This document shows, piece by piece, positions 6,963-15,347 of a stretch of 64,000 nt of DNA (positions are counted from its first letter, which is position 1; every line of letters begins with the position of its first letter). The notes under the pieces were generated by a model that worked only from the letters and a program-made list of their open reading frames with translations, did not search any database and was not told the DNA's origin. The translations under genes and the position numbers were made by a program. Origin of the DNA: Dulcicalothrix desertica PCC 7102 (GTDB lineage: Bacteria; Cyanobacteriota; Cyanobacteriia; Cyanobacteriales; Nostocaceae); assembly GCF_003991905.1 (NCBI RefSeq), contig NZ_RSCL01000024.1:97045-161044 (forward strand). The letters are read 5' to 3'.

Positions 6963-9608
6963 GTGGAACTGTTGTATCAGTCCCACCAGCATTTTGAATA
7001 TATTGTTATGGAACAAAGCGTAGCATTAATTGAGCATGATTATCAAGGCTCTACACTAAAAGATTCAGACCGTTTAGACCTAATAACCAAACGCGGTCTA
7101 TGCATGATATGGACATCCGTTAACGTCGAACGCATTAGCCAGCAGGAAGCGATTAAGCGATTGGGTCACAAGAAACCTGAGTCAGACGGCTTATGGTTAG
7201 GGACGCGCGAACACGGGCAATTTAAGCCAGATAAACCACCCCTCAACGATAAGGGCGAACCCGTTAAATACCTATCTGGTAAGAAGTGGGGTGCATTATT
7301 CCCTACACATCCCCTCGACCCCACATACTGGACTGACCTAGAAGCGCTTAAACGTTGTTGCGTTGTCATAGACGGGCAACCATACGTTTTAATTACTGAA
7401 GGTTTCTTCAAAGCGATAGCAGGTTGCTCTATTGGCATCCCTACGATATCGGTACCAGGTGTCTGGATGGCACGATTCAAAAACAAGAAGACTAAAGAAC
7501 TTAAATTATTGCCCGAACTACAAGCGATAGCTGACGCGGGAATAGGCTTTATATTGGCTTTTGATGCTGATGTGATTACAAATAAAAATGTTCAAAAAGC
7601 ATTAAACGAGCTTAAAAACCTTATGATAGGTCTGAATATTCCAGTAAGAAGCATTACTGGTGATTGGGAACTATTACAAGGTAAAGGTATGGATGATTTT
7701 ATAAAAAACAATGGTGGTGATGCGTTTATGGAAATAATCAAAGCAGCTAGAACACTTCAGCTAATGGAGGATGCTATTGAGCAAAAACCATCAGCGCCAA
7801 AAATACCACCAGCAGATGTGATAGGGGAAGAATTATCACACTTTTTAAAAGAAAAACTATCTTTCAATAACGCGATTAGTCAGTGGATGGTTTACGAATT
7901 TCAATATCAAGGTGTCTGGAAATCTGAGAAAATAGACTACATAAAACATTTGATAGTTAAAGAACTAAAAGTTAGAAACATTAGAGGTTATGGAAAGGAT
8001 AGCTACGTAGTTGACATAGTAAAAAGGTTGCAATCTGAATTAATAGTTACTGAATGGAATGAAGCTAACTCTTTAGAATTTATACCATTTGAAAACGGCG
8101 TATTATCATTAGCTACAGGTGAGCTATTACCCCACTCACCCGACTATAAATTTACTTGGCACATTCCACGCATACATAATCCTTTAGCATCTGGATACCC
8201 TACCATTGACAGATTTTTGGATGAATTAACTAATTGCAACGATGCCTTAAAACAAATCTTATTGTGTTATTGCAACTGTGTATTGAAGGGTAGGCATGAT
8301 TTACAAAAATTCTTGCATCTAATAGGGCAAGGTGGAACTGGTAAAGGAACATTCACTTGGTTAGTAACTAATCTAGTAGGTGAGATAAATGTATGTGACA
8401 CCACGTTACCTGAATGGTGTGGCAGTAACTTTGAAACAGCAAGAGCATATGGTAAGCGATTGGTAACGTTTCAAGATGAGGATAAATTCTCAGGTAAGGT
8501 TGGCAAGTTTAAATCATTAACAGGTGGTGATAGACTTCGACATGAGAAAAAAGGTAAAGACGCTAATTCTTACACCTATAAAGGTATGGTGTTAATGGCA
8601 TCTAACTACGCCGTGTTTAAGAATGAATCCTCATCTGGGCTAGACCGTAGAAAAGTAATGGTACCAGTAAATCAAAAGCCGACTCAAGTAGATACAAGGC
8701 TTAAAGAGAAACTCACATTAGAGTTAGACGCCTTTACTAATTACTTATTAACTATTCCCGATGATTATGTAACAGCTATCATGCTAGGAGCAAAACAAAT
8801 TAAAGAGGTTAGTGTGTTGTCACTGCAAGACGAAATAGATACTAACTCGGTAGCGTGGTGGATTAACGAAAATATTATTTTCGATAAAGGCTGCTATACC
8901 CAAATAGGCAGTAAGCGAGAAGAGGATTCCCAGTTATTCGGTAATTATTGTATTGCCTCTAAGGACGCGGGTAAATCTCCTGTTAGCTCTACTGAATTTT
9001 CTGGGCGTATTTTTGACTTTTTAAATAACGTCATGGGTTATCGCCATATCAGTAAAGTTAAAAAACGAGAAGGTTACTGTATTCAAGGTTTACGACTAAG
9101 AAGGAAAGGCGGTGACGAGGATGTACCTACTCTCTTAGAACGAATAATGGGTGTTGATACAGCTACAGAAGACAGCGTTAACCCTGCACACCCTGCACAA
9201 CCATTACCAGATAAGGAAAACACCCCTTCACCTACCCCTTCACCTACCCCTTCACCTACCCCTTCACCTGAAAACGGCGCCGATAACGTGCAGGGTGTGC
9301 AGGGTAACGTGCAGGGTAGTGTGCAGGGTAGTGTGCAGGGTCAAAACCCTTGCCCCGCAAAGGTTGTGCAGGGTGTGCAGGGTAACAGCGAATTTACTAA
9401 AAACACTACTAATCAAATAGAAGTTACTAAGACTTTAGTTAAAGCTAAGGACACACGTTACCCAGATATCTATAAAGTAGTTGGCGGCGGCAACGGCAAG
9501 TGGCAAGTTGAACCAGCTAACCGACCTGCTAAGAGCAATGCTGATTTTAAAACATTCGCTACCAACCAGCTAATTATCGTAGATGAAAGTGGCAATCCGA
9601 TAACTTGA
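6963..9608 (+). CDS. TOPRIM (DUF3854-like) primase fused to SF3 helicase, P4/D5 type
   Basis: The 881-residue replication protein has two enzyme parts. Residues about 130-260 form a TOPRIM-like DUF3854 region with TEGFFKA (catalytic E) and FILAFDADV (DxD). Residues about 400-650 form a D5/P4-type superfamily 3 helicase with Walker A GQGGTGKGTF, a TFQDEDKF motif and MASNY. Such proteins start and drive replication of P4-like satellites and integrative plasmids. A proline-threonine and VQGS-rich linker (about 755-810) is coded by tandem repeats. The start is GTG 6963, and ATG 7008 is an alternative. It is the last gene of the element. Confidence 0.9.
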   Translation: MELLYQSHQHFEYIVMEQSVALIEHDYQGSTLKDSDRLDLITKRGLCMIWTSVNVERISQQEAIKRLGHKKPESDGLWLGTREHGQFKPDKPPLNDKGEPVKYLSGKKWGALFPTHPLDPTYWTDLEALKRCCVVIDGQPYVLITEGFFKAIAGCSIGIPTISVPGVWMARFKNKKTKELKLLPELQAIADAGIGFILAFDADVITNKNVQKALNELKNLMIGLNIPVRSITGDWELLQGKGMDDFIKNNGGDAFMEIIKAARTLQLMEDAIEQKPSAPKIPPADVIGEELSHFLKEKLSFNNAISQWMVYEFQYQGVWKSEKIDYIKHLIVKELKVRNIRGYGKDSYVVDIVKRLQSELIVTEWNEANSLEFIPFENGVLSLATGELLPHSPDYKFTWHIPRIHNPLASGYPTIDRFLDELTNCNDALKQILLCYCNCVLKGRHDLQKFLHLIGQGGTGKGTFTWLVTNLVGEINVCDTTLPEWCGSNFETARAYGKRLVTFQDEDKFSGKVGKFKSLTGGDRLRHEKKGKDANSYTYKGMVLMASNYAVFKNESSSGLDRRKVMVPVNQKPTQVDTRLKEKLTLELDAFTNYLLTIPDDYVTAIMLGAKQIKEVSVLSLQDEIDTNSVAWWINENIIFDKGCYTQIGSKREEDSQLFGNYCIASKDAGKSPVSSTEFSGRIFDFLNNVMGYRHISKVKKREGYCIQGLRLRRKGGDEDVPTLLERIMGVDTATEDSVNPAHPAQPLPDKENTPSPTPSPTPSPTPSPENGADNVQGVQGNVQGSVQGSVQGQNPCPAKVVQGVQGNSEFTKNTTNQIEVTKTLVKAKDTRYPDIYKVVGGGNGKWQVEPANRPAKSNADFKTFATNQLIIVDESGNPIT
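9182..9385. repeat. coding minisatellites: CTACCCCTTCAC and GTGCAGGGT repeats
   Basis: Inside the primase gene CCCTGCACA units (9183-9199) are followed by about four 12-bp CTTCACCTACCC repeats, which code for PSPT. Then come at least seven GTGCAGGGT units in the opposite orientation to the first set (about 9290-9380, coding for VQG). The first and third sets are reverse complements, so the stretch can fold on itself or present inverted binding sites. Confidence 0.8.
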
Positions 9609-9742
9609 TTACCCCACTCACCCCTTGACTCGGTAACTAACTTAGCAGAGGCGCCGCAAAGCATCTGAGTAATTAGCCCAAATGTAGCATTTACTTATGT
9701 CACATTGTACGCTAGCGTAGAGGATAAGTATGAATCTTTTAG

Positions 9743-9814
9743 TGGGTGACTTGGGACTCGAACCCAAAACCAGAGGATTAAGAGTCCTATGCTCTACCAT
9801 TGAGCTAGTCACCC
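9743..9814 (-). tRNA. tRNA-Lys (anticodon CTT)
   Basis: The minus strand gives a complete 72-base cloverleaf: GGGTGAC acceptor, AGCTCAATGGTAGAGC D-arm, anticodon loop CTCTTAA with CTT, T-arm GGTTCGAGTCC and matching 3' acceptor with A73. CCA is not encoded. It is the integration target of the 9.1-kb element, whose right att core (9773-9789) lies in the anticodon arm, so the 3' half was restored by the element. Confidence 0.95.
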
Positions 9815-10080
9815 GTATAACAATATAGCATAAGAATTTCTTTTATCAGGGCGTAATCTGGATACTCCTGGCTGAATTTTATAACTTCTTAACCTTATAG
9901 CGGTTTTCGGCGCCAAAATCTTGAGTTGTATTAACAATCATTATTATAAATTTATTTTGGTTTAATAACACTTAACATATATATGAGTATTTATACTTTA
10001 TGATGCAAATAAGAATCATTTTTTGCGTGCGTAAAATAGTTTTTATTATGTAGCGTTAAGCTAAACCAGGGGGAATTACG

Positions 10081-10734
10081 ATGAAAATTAGGCGCCATGT
10101 TATCTACACTTGTTTTTACGCGACCTCCATTGCCTTACTACTAAATAGTTGTAAAAGCCTTGAATCGAAAAAAGTTAATACAGATACATCGGAAAAAATT
10201 GCTAGTCTTACTACAGCTACGTTAGCTACATCTTTTGCATCAAGTCAAGTTTTTGCTCAAACACCGCAACAAAATTTAATTACTATTAAAGCAGAAGATG
10301 GAGCGGAGACTGAAAAAAATATTGATGAACTCAAAAATGCTATCAAAAATGCTGATGATATCGATAGAGAAGTAAATCAGTCTTTAAATTTTGATGTACT
10401 TAGCAAAGCATACACAGGAGAGGAGCTACAGAAAAAGCAAAAATTTGTTACGGAGCTAAAATCTCATAAAACTTATATTTATTCCAAATTACGGAAACAA
10501 GTTTTTCATAACTTTCAAATTAGCTCAGATGGTTCTACTGCAAAGGTAGATTTAACAGAAACTTGGAGTCATAAGATATTTTCGCTTGAATCAAATGAAT
10601 TACTGGCAAAATCTCCAGCTTCTGATGTCCCACAAACTAATTACTTGCAAAAAACAAAAAGTGGCTGGTTAGTTTATAATACCGTTTTTAACGGCCCCCC
10701 TCCAGCCTTTAAAATTATAGCTAAAGCACAATAA
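10081..10734 (+). CDS. lipoprotein with possible IMS/ARC6-like C-terminal domain
   Basis: The 217-residue protein starts at ATG 10081 after AGGGGGAATTACG. It has a signal peptide ending in the lipobox LLNSC (Cys24), so it is probably anchored on the periplasmic side. The middle is a charged helical stretch. Residues about 130-210 (VDLTETWSHKIFSLES, SGWLVYNTVF) form a compact alpha-beta pattern like the IMS domain (DUF4101) of ARC6-type proteins; this match is tentative. A strong hairpin terminator follows directly. Confidence 0.7.
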   Translation: MKIRRHVIYTCFYATSIALLLNSCKSLESKKVNTDTSEKIASLTTATLATSFASSQVFAQTPQQNLITIKAEDGAETEKNIDELKNAIKNADDIDREVNQSLNFDVLSKAYTGEELQKKQKFVTELKSHKTYIYSKLRKQVFHNFQISSDGSTAKVDLTETWSHKIFSLESNELLAKSPASDVPQTNYLQKTKSGWLVYNTVFNGPPPAFKIIAKAQ

Positions 10735-10735
10735 A

Positions 10736-10763
10736 AAACCGGGTCATATCACAAACCCGGTTT
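10736..10763. terminator. hairpin terminator (AAACCGGG/CCCGGTTT)
   Basis: AAACCGGG at 10736-10743 pairs with CCCGGTTT at 10756-10763 across a 12-base loop. It lies between the convergent lipoprotein and HCP-like genes and can serve both strands. Confidence 0.8.
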
Positions 10764-10770
10764 ATATAAA

Positions 10771-11289
10771 CTACAGCGCTTTCTTCAATAAAGACACCAA
10801 GTCTTCAACTTCAGGAGTTCCAATTAAATCTAATACTTCAGAAACTCGTTCATTTGGCATATGGTCATCAGGTATACCAACAACTGATTTTCCTAGGTTT
10901 TGAGCTATTTGAAACCAGAAAAACAGTCGAGAGTCAGTACTTAACGAGTCATATTCCTTCGTGGAAAATGAAGTGCTTTTCTCACCACCTGTAAAAAGTT
11001 CACCTAGCGCTTTGGTGGGATGCTCGTCGAGTACAGTTTCTCCGTCGCTTTGTTTGCCTTCAACTAACCCACGCAAAGCATCAACCTGTTGTTCTGAAGC
11101 CATTTGCTGAATTTGCTTGACTAAATTACTAGCAGCGTCATCAGTTACATTGCTCTGAGAAATAGTCGGAGCTATTTCTGCTGCTACTTCTCCATAAAGT
11201 TGAGCTAAAACGGTTAACTTATCGTCAGCACTTAATGCGCGGTATTTCAATATAACAGTCTGTACGTTTTTTACATCTGCAAAAGTCAT
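10771..11289 (-). CDS. divergent OCP N-terminal-domain (HCP-like) protein
   Basis: The 172-residue protein starts at ATG 11289, eight bases after GGAGG; a TTG upstream (11301) overlaps that ribosome site. Its pattern (KYRALSADDKLTVLAQLYGE near the start, then QIQQMASEQQVDALRGLV and DSRLFFWFQIAQNLGK) follows the all-helical OCP N-terminal domain also seen in the neighbouring gene, but identity is low. It carries an insertion of about 25 residues in the middle (around 85-115). Family members bind a carotenoid and quench singlet oxygen or phycobilisome excitation. Whether this diverged copy binds pigment is uncertain. Confidence 0.7.
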   Translation of the reverse strand: MTFADVKNVQTVILKYRALSADDKLTVLAQLYGEVAAEIAPTISQSNVTDDAASNLVKQIQQMASEQQVDALRGLVEGKQSDGETVLDEHPTKALGELFTGGEKSTSFSTKEYDSLSTDSRLFFWFQIAQNLGKSVVGIPDDHMPNERVSEVLDLIGTPEVEDLVSLLKKAL

Positions 11290-11494
11290 CACAACCTCCA
11301 ATTATTTGATTTTTTATTTGCTTTTGTATACGACCATTTCATAATTACTGCCTTGTAAATGTCGTACTTGTTACTACACTAGAAAATGTAAGCTTCTAAC
11401 TTCACTATTAAAAGGTAGAAATATATTTATATACCTTTAGGTAGACGCGAAGTTGGAGAAAGGTTTTCCTTTCCCCGCTTCACGCTATAAAAGT

Positions 11495-11986
11495 CTAAAT
11501 TTCTGCACCTGGCTTCGCTTCGGCGCCCATTGGTGCTACATAGTCACGGAAAATGGTCATTTGTTGTTCAAATTCTTTTTGTTTGATTTGATCAAACACT
11601 TCTTGAGCAGAATTGGAAAGTTCATAATTTTCAGGCATTGGGATAATTGTTCCATTATCCATACCTTGAGCGAGCAAGTACCAAAACAATAGTTTTGTTG
11701 TATCGCTTAAAGAACCATACTGACGGCTTAATTGAGTATCTGCTTTATTTATCAAATCTCTTTGAAGTTGTAGCTGTTCTTCATGAGATAATTCTTTAAC
11801 TTGGTTAAACAGACCCTCAGCAATTGCATCTGAAGCTGTACTGGCACCTGGAGCAGCGGGGGTGATAGAACTACCCATTTCTTTGTAAACAAACCAAAAC
11901 AATGCTAGTTGGTCATCTACTTCTAAGCCGCTAAAAGCCTGCGCGACTTGATTAATCTCTTGGTTAGGGCTTTGAGTATAGGTCAT
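11495..11986 (-). CDS. helical carotenoid protein (OCP N-terminal domain homologue)
   Basis: The 163-residue protein aligns through its whole length with the orange carotenoid protein N-terminal domain: VDDQLALFWFVYKEMGSSIT, TPAAPGA, the SLSDTTKLLFWYLLAQGMDNG helix pair and the closing ITV-like QQMTIFRDYVAPMG. There is no C-terminal photosensing domain, so it belongs to the free-standing HCP group of carotenoid carriers and singlet-oxygen quenchers. GGAGG lies just upstream of ATG 11986. It lies 205 bp upstream of the divergent HCP-like gene on the same strand. Which HCP clade it belongs to cannot be told by eye. Confidence 0.9.
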   Translation of the reverse strand: MTYTQSPNQEINQVAQAFSGLEVDDQLALFWFVYKEMGSSITPAAPGASTASDAIAEGLFNQVKELSHEEQLQLQRDLINKADTQLSRQYGSLSDTTKLLFWYLLAQGMDNGTIIPMPENYELSNSAQEVFDQIKQKEFEQQMTIFRDYVAPMGAEAKPGAEI

Positions 11987-12140
11987 GATTGCCTCCGATT
12001 GGTATTTATACTCTCATGATGTCAAGTTATCAAAACATCATTTGCGAATAACCCTACTCAAGACATATGTGGCGCCATCCAAAAGAATAACAATGTATAT
12101 CAACCTTGAATAGGCTCATATACACTACTCGCGATATATT

Positions 12141-12183
12141 GGCAACGGATGTAACAGATGCAACGGATGAGTTGGTTACATCC
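12141..12183. repeat. STRR hairpin (GTAACGGAT family)
   Basis: GGCAACGGATGTAACAGATG is followed by CAACGGATGAG and then GGTTACATCC, the opposite orientation. This is one of at least seven places in the window where the nine-base unit GTAACGGAT is arranged as facing copies. It fills the space between the HCP gene and a small gene at 12201. Confidence 0.75.
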
Positions 12184-12200
12184 CTTTGCTCTCGATAGAT

Positions 12201-12437
12201 TTACCGAATATGAGAAATAATAATATCTGAATATTGCGGAACTTTAATAATAAATTGCTCGACATTAATATCTAATGCTGATATTCTCGACGCATCTGCG
12301 AGTATTTTTGCTCTCCCTTCTGAATTTAAGCATTTAATGAATATTGTTTTCGTTTCTGGCTCAAACTGAAAATTACATGTTCCCCAAAACGGAAACTTAC
12401 ATGTAATGAAATCTAACATTACCTGCATGTAACTCAT
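12201..12437 (-). CDS. hypothetical small protein, 78 aa
   Basis: ATG 12437 is preceded on the minus strand by AGGATAG at a suitable distance. The 78 residues form alternating strands and helices (TKTIFIKCLNSEGRAKILAD, then ALDINVEQFIIKVPQYSDII) with no membrane segment. I do not recognise a family. The upstream spacer to 12786 contains two AGAAACC palindromes. Confidence 0.45.
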   Translation of the reverse strand: MSYMQVMLDFITCKFPFWGTCNFQFEPETKTIFIKCLNSEGRAKILADASRISALDINVEQFIIKVPQYSDIIISHIR

Positions 12438-12661
12438 ATTTATCTATCCTTACTGCGTTAAATAAATAGCACTCAACACGTACATAAATACATTTAAGAC
12501 TTCAAATTCTTCGTTCTGACTCATTAATGAATCCCATAGCCAAAGTTCCTTACGTAAAAATATAAGTTAAAAAATCATATTGATATCCTTTATACATTTC
12601 ATCAGTCTAACTTAACATTGAATTTGTGTTTCGCAAGGAATGTAAAGTTATGTCAAATCTG

Positions 12662-12728
12662 AGAAACCGGGTTTCTTTATTGAAATATTCTAATAAAAAA
12701 GATGATTTGCCGTAGAAACCCGGTTTCT
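12662..12728. repeat. paired AGAAACCGGGTTTCT palindromes
   Basis: AGAAACCGGGTTTCT at 12662-12676 and AGAAACCCGGTTTCT at 12714-12728 are reverse complements, and each is itself nearly palindromic. Related copies are at 15251-15315, 41984-42012 and 45600-45616. The rest of the 12438-12786 gap shows nothing else that I can name. Confidence 0.75.
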
Positions 12729-12786
12729 TTGGTTATAGTAATGGATAGCACTCAATATCTTTTAAATAAATAATATTCATCACCAT

Positions 12787-13188
12787 ATGGATGAAATTGA
12801 TAAGCTACTGGCTGAAATTCAGAACGAATACACACAGGCGCCTAAATCACAATCTCAATCACAGCGTCCGAACATACGTACATTTAATAATGTTGTATCA
12901 TCAGATAAACCGATTGGTCTAGATAAACTGTTGGCTGATGTCAAAGCTGATTTTGATGAGAAAGATTTAGCAGTAGAGTTACAACGACAGCAAGAACTTG
13001 AAGCAAAGCGTATTCGTGTGTTAGAGGAGCGGCAGAAAAAGCGTGATGCTTTAAAGCAGCAAGCGCAAATTTGGTTATCTGAGTTAGAACCGCTTTCTCC
13101 AGAGGGACTTTGGTTTGAAAGTTTTTCTCAAGGGTATCCATCTCAGTTAGATGCAGCAGTTGAATATTTGGAAGGTTTGGAGAATTGA
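12787..13188 (+). CDS. Slr1339-family salt-stress protein
   Basis: The 133-residue protein opens with DEIDKLLAEIQNEY, repeats the theme as LDKLLADVKADFDEKD, runs through a charged coiled coil (about 60-100, LQRQQELEAKRIRVLEERQKK is its core) and ends with SPEGLWFESFSQGYPSQLDAA. That order is characteristic of a small cyanobacterial family annotated after Synechocystis Slr1339 as salt-stress protein. The molecular role is not known. It converges on the HxlR gene with 12 bases between stops. Confidence 0.8.
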   Translation: MDEIDKLLAEIQNEYTQAPKSQSQSQRPNIRTFNNVVSSDKPIGLDKLLADVKADFDEKDLAVELQRQQELEAKRIRVLEERQKKRDALKQQAQIWLSELEPLSPEGLWFESFSQGYPSQLDAAVEYLEGLEN

Positions 13189-13200
13189 TATATATAATTA

Positions 13201-13536
13201 TTATTGATTCTTTTGTTGTAAATATTTTACACCCCATTCGTGCATTGCATAGAGGAGGGGTTTGAGCGTTTCTCCGAGCGGTGTTAACTCATATTCTACT
13301 TTTGGTGGAATTTGTGGGTAAACTTGGCGCCTAACGATTCCGTCGTCTTCGAGTTCGCGCAGTTGTTGAGTCAACATTTTTTGAGTTATTCCAGGTAACG
13401 CACGCAGTAGTTCGCCAAAGCGTTTGACTGTCATTAGTTCACGAATAATCAAAACTTTCCAACGTCCCCCTATAACTTTTATCGTTGATTCAACTTCACA
13501 AGTGAGTCGGGCATGGTTTTTAGAGTCTAGATGCAT
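13201..13536 (-). CDS. HxlR-family transcriptional regulator
   Basis: The 111-residue winged-helix protein has the HxlR signature: CEVESTIKVIGGRWKVLIIRELM, RFGELLRALPGITQKMLTQQL and DDGIVRRQVYPQIPPKVEYEL. Members often sense electrophiles or redox state through a conserved cysteine near the N-terminus; Cys13 is in that place. No target is adjacent; a GST-SDR pair of the type HxlR proteins often control lies at 51-52.6 kb, but a link is only a guess. Confidence 0.92.
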   Translation of the reverse strand: MHLDSKNHARLTCEVESTIKVIGGRWKVLIIRELMTVKRFGELLRALPGITQKMLTQQLRELEDDGIVRRQVYPQIPPKVEYELTPLGETLKPLLYAMHEWGVKYLQQKNQ

Positions 13537-13909
13537 AATGCTGTTATGTGTTTACTGTTCATTCTATTTTGGCACGTGATGTAATATATAACGTATTTTA
13601 AAAGCGCATCCTCCTAAAGTAATATTTCTTTAAATAAAAAAACTTTGCAAAATATATAAAGAAATTATTAAAATGTTTTCATAAAACTTTCATGGGGGAT
13701 TTATCAAAGTTTTGAATACTTAATAATGTACGAACGTATGAGTATGTCTTGACCTGTCAAGCAAACACTGGCACTGGTGCTATTTTTTTATACACACGCA
13801 TTTGTTGAAAAATGTATATAAATAATGCGTATTTCTTATTAAAATTTTAATAAAAGTAGAGTTTCTGCTGCGTCCGAGCGTTATCAGTAAAACCATCCCA
13901 ATAAATGTT
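13537..13909. other. AT-rich intergenic region, no gene seen
   Basis: This 373-bp gap separates the divergent HxlR and permease genes. It is very AT-rich, with no open frame of note, tRNA or repeat family. It presumably holds both promoters. Confidence 0.5.
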
Positions 13910-15241
13910 ATGGCATCAAAAACTACACTGTCTGAGTCAGGAATATCTACTCCAAAACCAACGCTTTCTACTGTTGATGCGGGTGCTTTGATAGTGGGAA
14001 TGGTTGTTGGTGTAGGCATTTTCGAGACACCTGCTTTGGTAGCAGCAAACGCTGCAAATGCACAAGTTGCACTAACTGCTTGGTTGCTGGGTGGAATTAT
14101 GTCTTTAGTCGGCGCCTTGTGTTATGCGGAGTTAGCAACTACATTCCCTCATGCGGGTGGAACTTATCATTATATACATCGCGCATTTGGTGACAAGCTG
14201 GCATTTCTATTTGCTTGGGCACGTATGGCGGTTGTTCAAACGGGTTCAATCGCTTTGCTAGGCTTTGTGTTTGGAGATTATACTTCACAGCTTTTACCGT
14301 TGGGAGAATATTCGGCAGATATTTACGCTGTTTTGGCAGTTATAGTGCTGACTAACTTAAACGTTATAGGCATTAATTCGGGTAGATGGACACAAAATCT
14401 CCTTACTGCTGCTAAAGTTTTAGGTTTATTGCTTGTTATTGGTGTTGGTATTTTTTTTGCTACCGCCGAAAGAGCTAGTACGGCGCCTGCTCCTAACCAA
14501 ACTACTACTTTTGGGTTAGCAATGGTGTTTGTATTGCTAACTTACGGTGGATGGAATGAAGCTGCATATCTCTCTGCGGAGGTACGTGGCGCACGGCACA
14601 ATATGGTAAAGGTATTATTAGGAAGTATCGCCATCATAACAGTTATCTATCTATTAATTAATCTGGCATATTTGCACGGTTTGGGTATGGTAGATATGGC
14701 AAATTCTAAGGCACCTGCTGCTGATTTGATGCGTCGTGCTTTAGGTGAAGGCGGAGCGAAGTTTCTCAGTTTTCTAATTGCTGTTTCTGCATTGGGTGCG
14801 GCAAACGCCACTATCTTTACAGGCGCCCGCAGTAATTATGCACTTGGACAAGATTTTCGTAAATTTGCTTTCCTTGGTCGCTGGAGTAGTAAGAGTACAC
14901 CTGCGAATGCTCTCTTAGTTCAAGCTGGCATCGCTCTTTTACTTATAATACTTGGCGCCATAACTCGCAACGGCTTTAAGACAATGGTGGAATATACGGC
15001 GCCAGTATTTTGGTTCTTTTTCCTTCTGTCTGGTATTGCCTTATTCGTACTACGTCATCGTGAGCCAGAAATTGAACGTCCTTTCAAAGTACCGCTGTAT
15101 CCCATTATTCCTCTATTATTTTGTGCCACGTGTGCATACTTGCTGTACTCCAGCATTAACTATACAGGTATAGGCGGTACTGTTGGTGTTTTGGTCTTGT
15201 TAACTGGAGTTCCCATATTGCTTTTAGGTAATAAGCAATAA
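13910..15241 (+). CDS. APC-superfamily amino acid permease
   Basis: This 443-residue inner-membrane transporter has about twelve hydrophobic segments. The first contains the APC hallmark GVGIFETPALVA, and a later one the substrate-proximal FVLLTYGGWNEAAYLSAEV. The polar region after segment 10 (RHREPEIERPFKVPLYPIIP) is also typical of the family. Basic or neutral amino acids are likely substrates; specificity cannot be read from the sequence. It is monocistronic, followed by an AGAAACCGGG-type hairpin. Confidence 0.9.
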   Translation: MASKTTLSESGISTPKPTLSTVDAGALIVGMVVGVGIFETPALVAANAANAQVALTAWLLGGIMSLVGALCYAELATTFPHAGGTYHYIHRAFGDKLAFLFAWARMAVVQTGSIALLGFVFGDYTSQLLPLGEYSADIYAVLAVIVLTNLNVIGINSGRWTQNLLTAAKVLGLLLVIGVGIFFATAERASTAPAPNQTTTFGLAMVFVLLTYGGWNEAAYLSAEVRGARHNMVKVLLGSIAIITVIYLLINLAYLHGLGMVDMANSKAPAADLMRRALGEGGAKFLSFLIAVSALGAANATIFTGARSNYALGQDFRKFAFLGRWSSKSTPANALLVQAGIALLLIILGAITRNGFKTMVEYTAPVFWFFFLLSGIALFVLRHREPEIERPFKVPLYPIIPLLFCATCAYLLYSSINYTGIGGTVGVLVLLTGVPILLLGNKQ

Positions 15242-15250
15242 CTAACCAGA

Positions 15251-15315
15251 AAGAAACCGGGCTTCTTTTGAAAAATTGAATTATCAAGCAAATTTTGCTC
15301 TTGTGCCCGGTTTCT
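15251..15315. repeat. AGAAACCGGGC...GCCCGGTTTCT hairpin
   Basis: AGAAACCGGGC pairs with GCCCGGTTTCT across an AT-rich loop in which further pairing (AAAATT/AATTTT) is possible. It follows the permease stop and may end its transcript. It belongs to the AGAAACC palindrome family. Confidence 0.75.
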
Positions 15316-15347
15316 ATGTACTTTTAGTTTCCCCCTTATCAAATATT

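Larger units (their letters stand above)
689..9789. mobile_element. integrative element in tRNA-Lys(CTT), about 9.1 kb
   Basis: The element is bounded by the 17-bp direct repeats at 689-705 and 9773-9789. It carries a tyrosine recombinase immediately inside the left end, a ribbon-helix-helix protein, at least seven very small genes, a P-loop ATPase and a primase-helicase. Only five GGCGCC palindromes occur in 9.1 kb, with none between 3557 and 9275, against about one per 0.6 kb in the rest of the window, which supports a foreign origin. I see no capsid, tail, terminase, relaxase or type IV secretion gene. A replicating integrative plasmid or a phage satellite both fit; which one is inference. 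Confidence 0.85.

Noticed and set aside
9151..9420. Plus-strand frame of 89 residues rich in LHLPLHLP and VCRV
   Set aside because: It is a frame-shifted reading of the minisatellite linker of the primase gene.
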